A stretch of 19,907 bases of DNA from Anaerolineales bacterium UBA3082. Lineage in GTDB: Bacteria; Chloroflexota; Anaerolineae; UBA7937. Each line of letters opens with the position of its first letter. Positions within the stretch are counted from its first letter, which is position 1. The translations under genes and the position numbers were made by a program. The notes under the pieces are model-generated. The model saw only the letters and a program-made list of their open reading frames with translations. It ran no database searches and was not told the DNA's origin. The stretch spans positions 1 through 19,907 of the forward strand of contig DFBK01000090.1 of NCBI GenBank assembly GCA_002366595.1, written 5' to 3'. Positions 1-6,408 of the stretch are shown one piece after another.

Positions 1-1563
1 GTCGGCGTCCAGGATGGCTACCAAAGAGACCTCCGGCAGATCCAACCCCTCTCGAAGGAGGTTGATGCCCACTACAACGTCGTACACCCCAAATCGTAGG
101 TCACGGAGGATCTCTACCCGCTCGATGGTGTATATCTCCGAGTGGAGATAGTGGACTTTTATCCCCATCTCCGCCAGGTAGTCGGCCAAATCTTCCGCCA
201 TTCGCTTGGTGAGGGTGGTGACCAAGGCCCGCTGTCCCTGCTTCACTCTCTCGTTTATCTGGTAGATGAGGTCCTCGATCTGGCCTCGGGTGGGCTTGAC
301 TATCACCTGGGGGTCCACCAGCCCGGTGGGCCTGATGATCTGCTCCACCACCTGGTCGCTATGCTCCAACTCGTAGGGTCCCGGTGTGGCTGAGGTGTAG
401 ATGACCTGATAGATATGCTTTTCGAACTCCTCAAAGGTGAGGGGGCGGTTATCTAGGGCCGAGGGGAGCCGGAAGCCATACTCTACCAGGGTCTTCTTTC
501 TGGAGCGGTCTCCCCGATACATGCCGTGCAGTTGGGGGATGGTCATATGGGACTCGTCGATGATGATGAGGAGGTCATCGGGGAAGTAGTCGAGAAGGGT
601 CCAGGGGGGCTCGCCGGGGGCCCTTTGGGCCAGATGTCGAGAGTAGTTCTCCACCCCGGCGCAGTAGCCGATCTCCCGCAGCATTTCCAGGTCGTACTTC
701 GTGCGCTGCTCCAGTCGAGCCGCCTCCAAAATCTTATCTTGGCCCCTAAGTTCGAAGAGCCGCTCCTCGAGTTCCCTCTCTATATCCTCTAGGGCTAACG
801 CCAGCCGTTCTTGGGGGGTGATGAAATGCTTGGCCGGATAGATATTGATGCTCTCCCTTTCGATGAGGATCTCGCCGGTGAGGGGGTCTATCTCCACCAT
901 CCGCTCTATCTGGTCGCCCCAGAACTCGATGCGGTAGGCGAGTTCCTCATAGGCGGGTTGGATTTCCAGGGTGTCACCCCGCACGCGGAACCTGCCTCGC
1001 CTCAACTCTAAATCGTTCCGCTCGTAGTAGATGTCCACCAGGTGGCGCAGGACCTTCTCTCGGTTGCGGATCTCCCCTTTCTTGAGGGTGACCACCACCT
1101 TGCCGTAGTCCTCCGGCGAGCCCAGGCCGTAGATGCAGGAGACGGAGGCCACGATAACCACATCGCGGCGGGAGAGGAGGGCCGAGGTGGCGGCCAGCCT
1201 TAGCCGGTCGATCTCATCGTTGATGCTGGCGTCCTTCTCGATGTAGGTATCGGTGCGGGGGAGATAGGCCTCCGGCTGGTAGTAGTCGTAATAACTGACG
1301 AAATAGGCTACGGCGTTATGGGGGAAGAACTCCTTGAACTCGGAGTAGAGTTGAGCCGCTAGGGTCTTATTATGGGCGATGACCAGGGTGGGGCGCTGCA
1401 TCTCTTCGATGACGTTGGCCATGGCGAAGGTCTTGCCCGTCCCCGTGGCCCCCAACAAAGTCTGATGTCTATACCCGTTTTTGAGGCCCTCTAGCAGTTG
1501 TTGGATCGCCTGGGGCTGATCGCCGGTAGGCCTGAAATCGGAGACCAGTTTGAATTCTGGCAT
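1..1563 (-). CDS. uvrB: UvrB, excinuclease ABC subunit B (3' end outside window)
   Basis: This is the damage-verifying helicase-like subunit of UvrABC nucleotide excision repair. It loads on damaged DNA with UvrA and then recruits UvrC. About 521 codons are visible against a usual length near 660-700; the C-terminus (last helicase motif and UVR domain) lies beyond base 1. The protein begins MPEFKLVSDFRPTGDQPQAI. Walker A GATGTGKT is at residues 38-45. The family-specific beta-hairpin with YYDYYQPEAYLP follows, then a DEXH-type IIIDESH and VIYTSATPGPYE. The visible part ends within LLREGLDLPEVSLVAILDAD, which is helicase motif V. The start is the ATG at 1561-1563, which gives the conserved N-terminus. 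A promoter and LexA-type operator lie directly upstream, so SOS induction is likely. Identification is secure. Confidence 0.97.
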   Translation of the reverse strand, partial: MPEFKLVSDFRPTGDQPQAIQQLLEGLKNGYRHQTLLGATGTGKTFAMANVIEEMQRPTLVIAHNKTLAAQLYSEFKEFFPHNAVAYFVSYYDYYQPEAYLPRTDTYIEKDASINDEIDRLRLAATSALLSRRDVVIVASVSCIYGLGSPEDYGKVVVTLKKGEIRNREKVLRHLVDIYYERNDLELRRGRFRVRGDTLEIQPAYEELAYRIEFWGDQIERMVEIDPLTGEILIERESINIYPAKHFITPQERLALALEDIERELEERLFELRGQDKILEAARLEQRTKYDLEMLREIGYCAGVENYSRHLAQRAPGEPPWTLLDYFPDDLLIIIDESHMTIPQLHGMYRGDRSRKKTLVEYGFRLPSALDNRPLTFEEFEKHIYQVIYTSATPGPYELEHSDQVVEQIIRPTGLVDPQVIVKPTRGQIEDLIYQINERVKQGQRALVTTLTKRMAEDLADYLAEMGIKVHYLHSEIYTIERVEILRDLRFGVYDVVVGINLLREGLDLPEVSLVAILDAD

Positions 1564-1620
1564 AGTAGTCTCTCAAAAGTTAGAGTCGCCTATTGGGGCT
1601 GCTAAAGCAGATTTCCCATA

Positions 1621-1632
1621 GAACTTCCGTTC
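1621..1632. promoter_or_regulatory. LexA/DinR-type SOS operator of uvrB
   Basis: The sequence GAACTTCCGTTC is a perfect GAAC-N4-GTTC inverted repeat, the core of the Bacillus-type LexA (DinR) box. It lies about 9 bases downstream of the uvrB -10 hexamer, so it covers the expected transcription start. A repressor here would block initiation. uvrB belongs to the SOS regulon in many bacteria. The assignment rests on motif, position and gene identity; no lexA gene is in this window. Confidence 0.72.
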
Positions 1633-1640
1633 AAACTCTT

Positions 1641-1669
1641 ATTATACTACGGTTTGGGGGATTTGTCTA
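1641..1669 (-). promoter_or_regulatory. sigma-70 promoter of uvrB
   Basis: Read on the minus strand there is a -35 TAGACA, a 17-base spacer and a perfect -10 TATAAT. The predicted start near 1634 leaves an untranslated leader of about 70 bases before the uvrB ATG. The operator at 1621-1632 overlaps the start region. Confidence 0.75.
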
Positions 1670-1744
1670 GCATAAGAGGGGGCTAGCTTGTTGCGTAATA
1701 GTATGTGAAGTGAAGACCGTTGTGATTGAACAGAACATTTGTAG

Positions 1745-1766
1745 TAGTACTAAAGTACTATTGACA
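1745..1766 (+). promoter_or_regulatory. Palindromic operator abutting a -35 element, toxin-antitoxin promoter
   Basis: TAGTACTAAAGTACTA (1745-1760) is a perfect 7-bp inverted repeat around AA, followed at once by TTGACA (1761-1766). The matching -10 is poor; GACACT with a 17-base spacer is the best seen. The site lies about 80 bases before the antitoxin start. HTH antitoxins usually repress their own operon, so this palindrome is the natural candidate operator. That link is inferred. Confidence 0.45.
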
Positions 1767-1842
1767 GACTAAGGAAAACCTGGGACACTAAGGGCAGATA
1801 GTGAACAATAGAGGACAACGGAGGACAGCAGGGGAGGGCAAG

Positions 1843-2148
1843 ATGGCGGTTGTAGTACGTGAAGTTCTGACACCGGAGGAAGTGGCAGACTTTCTGCGCG
1901 TAAGCTCCAAGACCATCTACCGCTCTATCCGAAACGGGGAGCTCATCGCAGCCCGCGTTGGTCGGCAGTACCGCATTCCAAAGCGCAATATCGAGCTCTT
2001 TTTGGCCTCAAGGAGTACGGGCAAGCAAGCAATCGATGCTCTGTTTGAGCGAGTGAGCGAGGTTGCCTTGCGATATGATTACGATCCAGAGGAAATCGAG
2101 CGAGATATTGCTGAAGCAATTGAGGTGGTGCGTCGGAGTGCTGAGTGA
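1843..2148 (+). CDS. Excisionase/MerR-type HTH antitoxin
   Basis: A 101-residue DNA-binding protein that probably neutralises and autoregulates the PIN toxin encoded next. Residues about 7-52 match the helix-turn-helix excisionase (HTH_17) family: LTPEEVADFLRVSSKTIYRS, then RNGELIAARVGRQYRIPKRN and IELFLASR. This has the classic recognition-helix and wing spacing. The remainder is charged and probably helical (YDYDPEEIERDIAEAIEVV) and may form the toxin-binding arm. The ATG at 1843 is chosen because GGGGAGGG lies just upstream; an in-frame GTG at 1801 would add 14 unlikely residues. The stop overlaps the toxin start in GTGA (2145-2148), indicating translational coupling. The gene is visibly more AT-rich than its neighbours, which suggests acquisition. 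Confidence 0.85.
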   Translation: MAVVVREVLTPEEVADFLRVSSKTIYRSIRNGELIAARVGRQYRIPKRNIELFLASRSTGKQAIDALFERVSEVALRYDYDPEEIERDIAEAIEVVRRSAE

Positions 2149-2603
2149 TTCGTGCCGTTCTCGACACCAATGTACTCGTCAGCGCTTTCATCAATAGACA
2201 CGGAGCACCTCGGCAGATCTTGAACGCATGGCAAGAGGGCAAGTTCGAGCTAGTCACGAGCTTGCCCATTTTGCAAGAAGCAGACGAGGTCTTGCATCGT
2301 AAGCATATTCAGCGAAAGTATCGGTTGGGAGAACTTGACATTTGGACATATCTTCTGCTCCTGACAGTTCGGGGGATCGTCGTTCCTGCAGTTCCAGACA
2401 TAGATGTCATCTCTAGAGACCCAGCAGACAACAAGATCCTTGCCACTGCTCTTGTGGGCCAAGCCCAATTCATTGTAAGCGGCGATGACCACTTGTTAGA
2501 GTTGAGTGCTTTTGGGGGCGCGAGAATAGTCACGCCGAAGGAATTTGCGACTGAGATTGTTGGGGGCTGGCAACCGACTCTCCCGCAAATCGGGCAATCT
2601 TAG
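2145..2603 (+). CDS. PIN-domain toxin (COG1569-type putative TA toxin)
   Basis: A 152-residue PIN-fold protein, likely a Mg2+-dependent endoribonuclease toxin. Its acidic residues sit in the expected order: D7 in VLDTNVLVSAF, E45 in ILQEADEVL, D95 in SRDPADNKILATAL, and D114/D115 in FIVSGDDHLLEL. The length and the C-terminal VTPKEFATEI are typical of the COG1569 putative toxin-antitoxin family. Translation begins at GTG 2145, which overlaps the antitoxin stop. The pair sits alone between uvrB and the PHP gene with no mobile-element genes next to it. The cellular RNA target is unknown. Confidence 0.88.
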   Translation: MIRAVLDTNVLVSAFINRHGAPRQILNAWQEGKFELVTSLPILQEADEVLHRKHIQRKYRLGELDIWTYLLLLTVRGIVVPAVPDIDVISRDPADNKILATALVGQAQFIVSGDDHLLELSAFGGARIVTPKEFATEIVGGWQPTLPQIGQS

Positions 2604-2723
2604 GCTGGTTTTCGTACATTGTGCCTCACCTCGCTCAACGGCTCTTGTGTTGCTTTTGCTAAGACCATCGCCTGCATCACTATTGCCGCCAGCACAGGGT
2701 GATGGCAATACCTTGAAGACACA

Positions 2724-3767
2724 TCACGTGATATATATCGGGTTGGTGAAGACCCAGCCGCGTGGTCGGAGGAGATAGCGACGATAGGCCTCCACTCGAT
2801 AGGCCCCTTTTTCTTTTGCCCGGTAGCGGAGGCTCTTGCCCCTCTTTTGGGCCACCACTTGTCCCTGGTGCATCAATCGCAAGAGGGCGGGTAGGGGGGA
2901 GACAACCTCGAACTCCGCCTCTCCCGCTAAAGCGATCTCCTCTCCCATTATCGCTTCGTGGTTCCCGCTTCTGGCTACGAAGCGGAAACCCCTGCTATCG
3001 CCTATGAGGTCATAGGCCACGAAGGCGTGGCCGCCTTTCAACGCTTCGTAGACCAAGTCGCGGTCATGCTCCAGTTCGCCGTTGAAGGGCTGGGGAGAGA
3101 GGATATGGGTGCGGACGGTGCGGAAGCAGTGCCCATAGGAGTGGATGGCGCGCTTCAGGGGCCCTAAGGTATAGACTGTGGCGTGGACATCGGTGCCGCC
3201 GATGGCCGCCACCCGTCTCTCTCTAAGTAACTCGTCCCATTTTCTCAGGGTCTCCGGGAAAGGGCCTCGCATGGCTACCCCGGGGAAATAGGCCAAAAAG
3301 AAGGCTTGGGGGAGGTTGGGGAGGTAAGCCTTGAATTCGGACATGTAGTTCCATATCTCCAGGCCGGCGTACCCCTTCACCTGCCAATCTACCCAGTCGA
3401 TCTCCGGCTTCCTGCTGAAAGGGGTGCTATGCTCGAAGGGGTGAGCCAAGAAGCCGAACCCCCCTTGGGCGTTGACGGCATCTATGACGGCCTGGGCATC
3501 CTTGGCGTGTTGGGCTACTTCTACTTTGATGTCGAGGGCCAGATAGTGGTTGGCTTCTGGCTGGCGTTCCTCATCGTGAACCTCCTCGCCCACCAGCAAG
3601 AGGAGAGCCCCGTACCAGCCATCCTTGCCAGTGACCAGGATGTTGTGATCCGTGGCTATGACGAACTCTAACCCCGCCTGCGAGGCGAGGTGAGCCACTT
3701 CATCGAAGTCGGCGTTGCCGTCAGAGGCGAGGGTATGGAGGTGGATGGAACCCACGTATTCGTGCAT
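2724..3767 (-). CDS. PHP-domain metal-dependent phosphoesterase
   Basis: A 347-residue protein of the PHP (polymerase and histidinol phosphatase) superfamily, whose members hydrolyse phosphoesters at a trinuclear metal site. The metal-binding motifs are visible: GSIHLHTLASDG near residues 6-17, ATDHN near 38-42, GEEVH near 60-64, FLAHPF in the middle, and GGTDVHA in the C-terminal half. About 100 further residues look like a beta-rich domain (EAEFEVVSPLPALLRLMHQG). The second of two adjacent ATGs is chosen because GGAG then has a five-base spacing; the first would add one Met. The gene is monocistronic, divergent from the SIMPL-domain gene, and has its own strong promoter. The substrate is unknown. 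Confidence 0.85.
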   Translation of the reverse strand: MHEYVGSIHLHTLASDGNADFDEVAHLASQAGLEFVIATDHNILVTGKDGWYGALLLLVGEEVHDEERQPEANHYLALDIKVEVAQHAKDAQAVIDAVNAQGGFGFLAHPFEHSTPFSRKPEIDWVDWQVKGYAGLEIWNYMSEFKAYLPNLPQAFFLAYFPGVAMRGPFPETLRKWDELLRERRVAAIGGTDVHATVYTLGPLKRAIHSYGHCFRTVRTHILSPQPFNGELEHDRDLVYEALKGGHAFVAYDLIGDSRGFRFVARSGNHEAIMGEEIALAGEAEFEVVSPLPALLRLMHQGQVVAQKRGKSLRYRAKEKGAYRVEAYRRYLLRPRGWVFTNPIYIT

Positions 3768-3795
3768 CATCTCTCCAGGGGATACTGATGCAGAG

Positions 3796-3825
3796 ATTAT
3801 AGAGTTCTTGCTGATAGACTGTCAA
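3796..3825 (-). promoter_or_regulatory. Strong sigma-70 promoter of the PHP gene
   Basis: On the minus strand there is a perfect -35 TTGACA and a perfect -10 TATAAT separated by 18 bases. The predicted start lies about 20 bases before the PHP start codon, so the leader is very short and carries only the Shine-Dalgarno site. Confidence 0.82.
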
Positions 3826-3875
3826 ACCCTCCAGGGAACCCTTTGCCCCTCTTTTTCGTCTAAATAGTGATTCAG

Positions 3876-3884
3876 TGGTATGAT
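3876..3884 (+). promoter_or_regulatory. Extended -10 promoter of the SIMPL-domain gene
   Basis: TGGTATGAT is an extended -10 (TGn plus TATGAT). No good -35 is visible 16-18 bases upstream, as is common for extended -10 promoters. It lies 40 bases before the start codon at 3924 and faces away from the PHP promoter. Confidence 0.5.
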
Positions 3885-3923
3885 GTATGGCATCTAGGGT
3901 CAATTCATGAAGGAGGTGGGAAG

Positions 3924-4679
3924 ATGTCGAAGGTAGTATCCATCATTCTGGGGGCGATAACGGTGTTTCTGGTGGCCGCGGTTCTCGCGGTGGAACTGAC
4001 CATGGTGGTGCCGGCGGTGCAAGCCGGCGGCCCATCAGAAGCCGTAGCGCCCGAGGAGCAAAATGCCATCTCCGTAACCGGAGAGGGGAAGGTCTCCGTT
4101 GAGCCCGATATGGCGGAGATAATCATCGGGGTGGAGAGCCGAGCCCCCACCGCTAAGGAGGCGGCCAGCCAGAACAGCGAGGATATGAATGAGGTGATGG
4201 CTGTTCTCGAGGGGATGGGGATCGCCGAAGAGGATATCCAGACCGTCGATTACTCCATCCGAGCGGATATTGATTACCGAGGGGATGAGGGGCCCAAGGT
4301 CGTCGGCTACGTGGTCGATAACGCGGTGCGAGTGAAGGTGCGGGATCTCGATCTAGTGGGGGACCTTTTGGACGAGGTGATGGAGGCTGGGGCCAACAAC
4401 ATCTACGGCATAACCTTCACCCTCGAGGACCCCAGGCCTTTCCAGGAGCAGGCTCGGGAGATGGCGGTGGCCGACGCTCGTAGCAAGGCCCAGCAGTTGG
4501 CTGAGGCCGCCGATGTACGGCTGGGTGCTCTCCTCTCCCTGAGCGAATATATAACCGGGGGGCCGGTCTATGTGGAAAAGGCTGCGGCGGAGGGGATGGG
4601 GGGCGGCGCGCCGCCTATCTCTGCGGGGCAACTGGAGATAACGATCCAGGTGCAGATGAGTTACGAGATAGCACAATAA
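3924..4679 (+). CDS. Secreted SIMPL-domain (DUF541/YggE-like) protein
   Basis: A 251-residue exported protein of the SIMPL family (E. coli YggE and relatives). The biochemical role is poorly defined; YggE has been linked to oxidative-stress tolerance. Residues 1-34 form a signal peptide or membrane anchor (IILGAITVFLVAAVLAVELT, ending VPAVQA-GG). A Pro/Glu-rich linker follows. The SIMPL core starts at ISVTGEGKVSVEPDMAEI, the family's hallmark opening, and continues with YSIRADIDY, VVGYVVDNAVRVKVRDLDLV, and ARSKAQQLAEAADVRLGALL. The start is ATG 3924 with an ideal AAGGAGGTGG just upstream; ORF extensions toward 3867 lack a ribosome site and cross the promoter. It is monocistronic and convergent with the DUF2007 gene. 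Confidence 0.9.
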   Translation: MSKVVSIILGAITVFLVAAVLAVELTMVVPAVQAGGPSEAVAPEEQNAISVTGEGKVSVEPDMAEIIIGVESRAPTAKEAASQNSEDMNEVMAVLEGMGIAEEDIQTVDYSIRADIDYRGDEGPKVVGYVVDNAVRVKVRDLDLVGDLLDEVMEAGANNIYGITFTLEDPRPFQEQAREMAVADARSKAQQLAEAADVRLGALLSLSEYITGGPVYVEKAAAEGMGGGAPPISAGQLEITIQVQMSYEIAQ

Positions 4680-4724
4680 GAGAGGGTAGAAACCAGGAAG
4701 GGGGTCGCAAGTCGTGGCTCCTTT

Positions 4725-5006
4725 TTAGCCCTCGGACTGGGATAGGATTCTGCGAGCACGCGCCGCCTCTTCTCGGGGCACGAGAACCTGGACTTCCCCT
4801 AAGCCATCGACGGTGAGGGCGAAGACGGTGCTCCCGCTATCGTACCGCAAAAGCACTGGGATCCCCTCGCTCTCCAAGCGACCCTTTATCACGTGGGCCT
4901 GGATTTGCCCGGAGGCGGTATAGACCTTCTCTAACTCCTTCACTCTCATAGGCCTCGTCAATTTGTCCAGGGCTAATTCTTGGCTTCCGAGTTCTGGCTC
5001 CCCCAT
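4725..5006 (-). CDS. DUF2007-type small protein
   Basis: A 93-residue protein of the DUF2007 (putative signal-transducing) family, whose function is not established. The core is KELEKVYTASGQIQAHVIKG followed by RLESEGIPVLLRYDS and a C-terminal VQVLVPREEAARARRIL. It is a small alpha/beta ferredoxin-like fold related to the regulatory domains of other proteins. The ATG at 5006 has GGTGGTGGAG upstream. A second ATG (residue 20, before RVKELEKVY) sits exactly at the domain boundary and could be the real start. The gene has its own promoter with an operator-like inverted repeat at the start point. It may also receive read-through from phaR. Confidence 0.72.
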   Translation of the reverse strand: MGEPELGSQELALDKLTRPMRVKELEKVYTASGQIQAHVIKGRLESEGIPVLLRYDSGSTVFALTVDGLGEVQVLVPREEAARARRILSQSEG

Positions 5007-5047
5007 TACTCCACCACCTTAGCCTTGTCCATGGCCCGAATCCTAAA

Positions 5048-5064
5048 CTGACCAGTCGGTCTAT
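5048..5064. promoter_or_regulatory. TetR-type operator-like inverted repeat
   Basis: On the minus strand TAGACCGACTGGTCAGT contains GACC-N4-GGTC arms, the look of many TetR-family operators. It begins a few bases after the predicted transcription start of the DUF2007 gene. No TetR gene lies in the window, so the regulator would act in trans. The arms are short, so this is tentative. Confidence 0.35.
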
Positions 5065-5073
5065 CTTGGCGAG

Positions 5074-5102
5074 ATTATGGCAGGGAGGAGGGAATCTGTC
5101 AA
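5074..5102 (-). promoter_or_regulatory. sigma-70 promoter of the DUF2007 gene
   Basis: On the minus strand there is a perfect -35 TTGACA, a 17-base spacer and a -10 CATAAT (five of six). It lies in the 125-base gap after phaR and shows that the DUF2007 gene can be transcribed independently. Confidence 0.7.
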
Positions 5103-5131
5103 GGAGAAGGCAAGGAGGCTCCTCTTGGAGA

Positions 5132-5632
5132 TCAATTCTCTTCTTGGGGGCCAGGGAGGAGGGAGTCGACCTTCCGCGTGAGTTTCTCCAGTTGCGCTTC
5201 TAGCCGCTGAAGGTCGTCTCGAGTGGGTATCTGCCACCGCTCTAGGGCCATTTCTAATTTGTTCATTGTCGCCGCTTCCAGGTTCTGACGGCGACGCAGA
5301 GCATAAGCAGCCATCTCCTCGCTCAGTCGTTGAGCCTCTTCTAAGGCTGTTTCGCCTCGGCTAACGAGAGGTTCAAGCCTCGCCTCCTCGAGGTAGGCCC
5401 TTAGGGTATCGCCACCGATGCGGATTAGGGAGCGCAAGAAGGGTAGGGGTAGGCTTCTGCGCTGCAGGATCCGAGCCAGGGTAGTGGCGGTGAGATCCTC
5501 GCCGCTTTGATGGTCGAGGATCTGCACCTCCTCGCCAGCCCTGATCAAGGCGGCCACATCTCTCAAGGAGATGTATCGCTTCTCTTGGGTATCGTACAGT
5601 TTGCGATTTGAGTATCGCTTGATGAGACGCAA
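5132..5632 (-). CDS. phaR: PhaR-type polyhydroxyalkanoate synthesis repressor
   Basis: A 166-residue regulator. In known systems PhaR binds nascent PHA and releases phasin promoters. Residues 1-60 are the PHB/PHA accumulation DNA-binding domain: MRLIKRYSNRKLYDTQEKRY, then ISLRDVAALIRAGEEVQILD and SGEDLTATTLARIL. These blocks are diagnostic. The middle is helical. The C-terminus (IPTRDDLQRLEAQLEKLTRK) is a predicted coiled coil that closely resembles the end of the upstream phasin. The start is a TTG at 5630-5632, preceded by AGAGG; no ATG is available because the phasin stop is only 15 bases upstream. It is co-transcribed with the phasin gene. It probably represses that operon through the palindrome at 6030-6046. 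Confidence 0.85.
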   Translation of the reverse strand: MRLIKRYSNRKLYDTQEKRYISLRDVAALIRAGEEVQILDHQSGEDLTATTLARILQRRSLPLPFLRSLIRIGGDTLRAYLEEARLEPLVSRGETALEEAQRLSEEMAAYALRRRQNLEAATMNKLEMALERWQIPTRDDLQRLEAQLEKLTRKVDSLLPGPQEEN

Positions 5633-5647
5633 AGAGAAGCCTCTTTT

Positions 5648-6010
5648 TTAGCCCTTCTTCGCCAGTTTGTCGATCTTCTTGCTCAATTCATCGATGCTCT
5701 TACTCAGGCTCTCTATCTCCGCCTTGGTGGGCACGTTGAGCCTTTCGAGCACCTTTTCGATGCGGGCATCGCGGGAGGCTTCCATCTTCTCCCTTCTCGT
5801 TTCTACCCTCTCCCGGCTCTTAGCCAGCATCTCTTGAGCCAGTTTCCGCCCCTCTTCTTGGGCTATTTGGCCTCTTTCTACTAGCCGGCTGATCAGTTCC
5901 TCAGCCTCATCGGTGGCTAAAGCCATCGCTCCTACGCTGGCTAGAAGCACCTTGCGGAGGGTTTCGAAAAACTGAGTTCCTTCCATAGGGGTCTCTTTCT
6001 TCCTAGCCAT
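5648..6010 (-). CDS. Phasin family granule-associated protein
   Basis: A 120-residue phasin-like protein, expected to coat polyhydroxyalkanoate or similar storage granules. The N-terminal half has the phasin helix (FFETLRKVLLASVGAMALAT, then DEAEELISRLVERGQIAQEE). A long charged helix follows (KSRERVETRREKMEASRDAR), and the C-terminus is a heptad coiled coil, NVPTKAEIESLSKSIDELSK, ending KKIDKLAKKG. The match is to the poly(hydroxyalkanoate) granule-associated group that oligomerises through a C-terminal leucine zipper. The start ATG has AAAGGAGG seven bases upstream. It is the first gene of a two-gene operon with phaR. No PHA synthase gene is in the window, so PHA accumulation is inferred from this pair only. 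Confidence 0.8.
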   Translation of the reverse strand: MARKKETPMEGTQFFETLRKVLLASVGAMALATDEAEELISRLVERGQIAQEEGRKLAQEMLAKSRERVETRREKMEASRDARIEKVLERLNVPTKAEIESLSKSIDELSKKIDKLAKKG

Positions 6011-6029
6011 TCCTTACCTCCTTTCATTA

Positions 6030-6046
6030 ATGACGCATTGCGTCAT
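6030..6046. promoter_or_regulatory. 17-bp palindromic operator of the phasin-phaR operon
   Basis: ATGACGCATTGCGTCAT is a perfect 8-bp inverted repeat around one base. It starts four bases downstream of the -10 hexamer and overlaps the predicted start site, the place for a repressor. PhaR is encoded in the same operon and autoregulates in other bacteria, so it is the likely ligand. The exact PhaR consensus in this lineage is not known to me. Confidence 0.62.
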
Positions 6047-6050
6047 AATT

Positions 6051-6079
6051 ATCATATCGCAATGAAGCCCTTTTGTCAA
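6051..6079 (-). promoter_or_regulatory. sigma-70 promoter of the phasin-phaR operon
   Basis: On the minus strand there is a perfect -35 TTGACA, a 17-base spacer and a -10 TATGAT (five of six). The leader is about 35 bases and contains the palindrome and then the Shine-Dalgarno site. Confidence 0.8.
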
Positions 6080-6408
6080 GGGGTAATCTTCTATCGTGGC
6101 CTAACATTTGGTCACCTATGAAAGAGACTGTCAAGGCTTCACAGCGAGGAAGGATCTTCCAGGCCTCATTTTCTCTGGGGATGACGTCTCTTCCTCAGGG
6201 TCTCCAGGAGCATCAATCGTGTTGGAGTGCTCACCCCTCCCCTATCATCTGTTGTCTCAGTTGATAACCTCCCCTGGCGATGCCTCTGGCCTGCCATGTG
6301 CCAGCCCATCCTGGTACCCCGGCCTGGCACGCCTTGGGGCAGGCGACTTGGGCCAGGGGGCAGGCCAGTCCTGACATTCCTCTGGGCTCTTTCGTTGCGA
6401 CCAGGGCC
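6080..6408. other. Non-coding gap between the phasin operon promoter and the PAP2 gene
   Basis: No open reading frame here shows a family signature or a good ribosome site. The part nearest the PAP2 stop (about 6280-6408) is rich in short GGCCTG/CAGGCC/TGGCC words that could fold into several hairpins; one is GGCCT-C-AGGCC at the PAP2 stop. No T-tract follows them, so a classical terminator cannot be claimed. It could be a 3' untranslated region with structure or an undetected small RNA. Confidence 0.4.

Noticed and set aside
1943..2269. Minus-strand open frame of 108 codons opposite the antitoxin gene
   Set aside because: It is antisense to a clear HTH gene, has no family-like sequence and no ribosome site.
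3306..3671. Plus-strand open frame of 121 codons inside the PHP gene
   Set aside because: It is a shadow of the PHP coding sequence on the other strand; the PHP metal motifs decide the strand.
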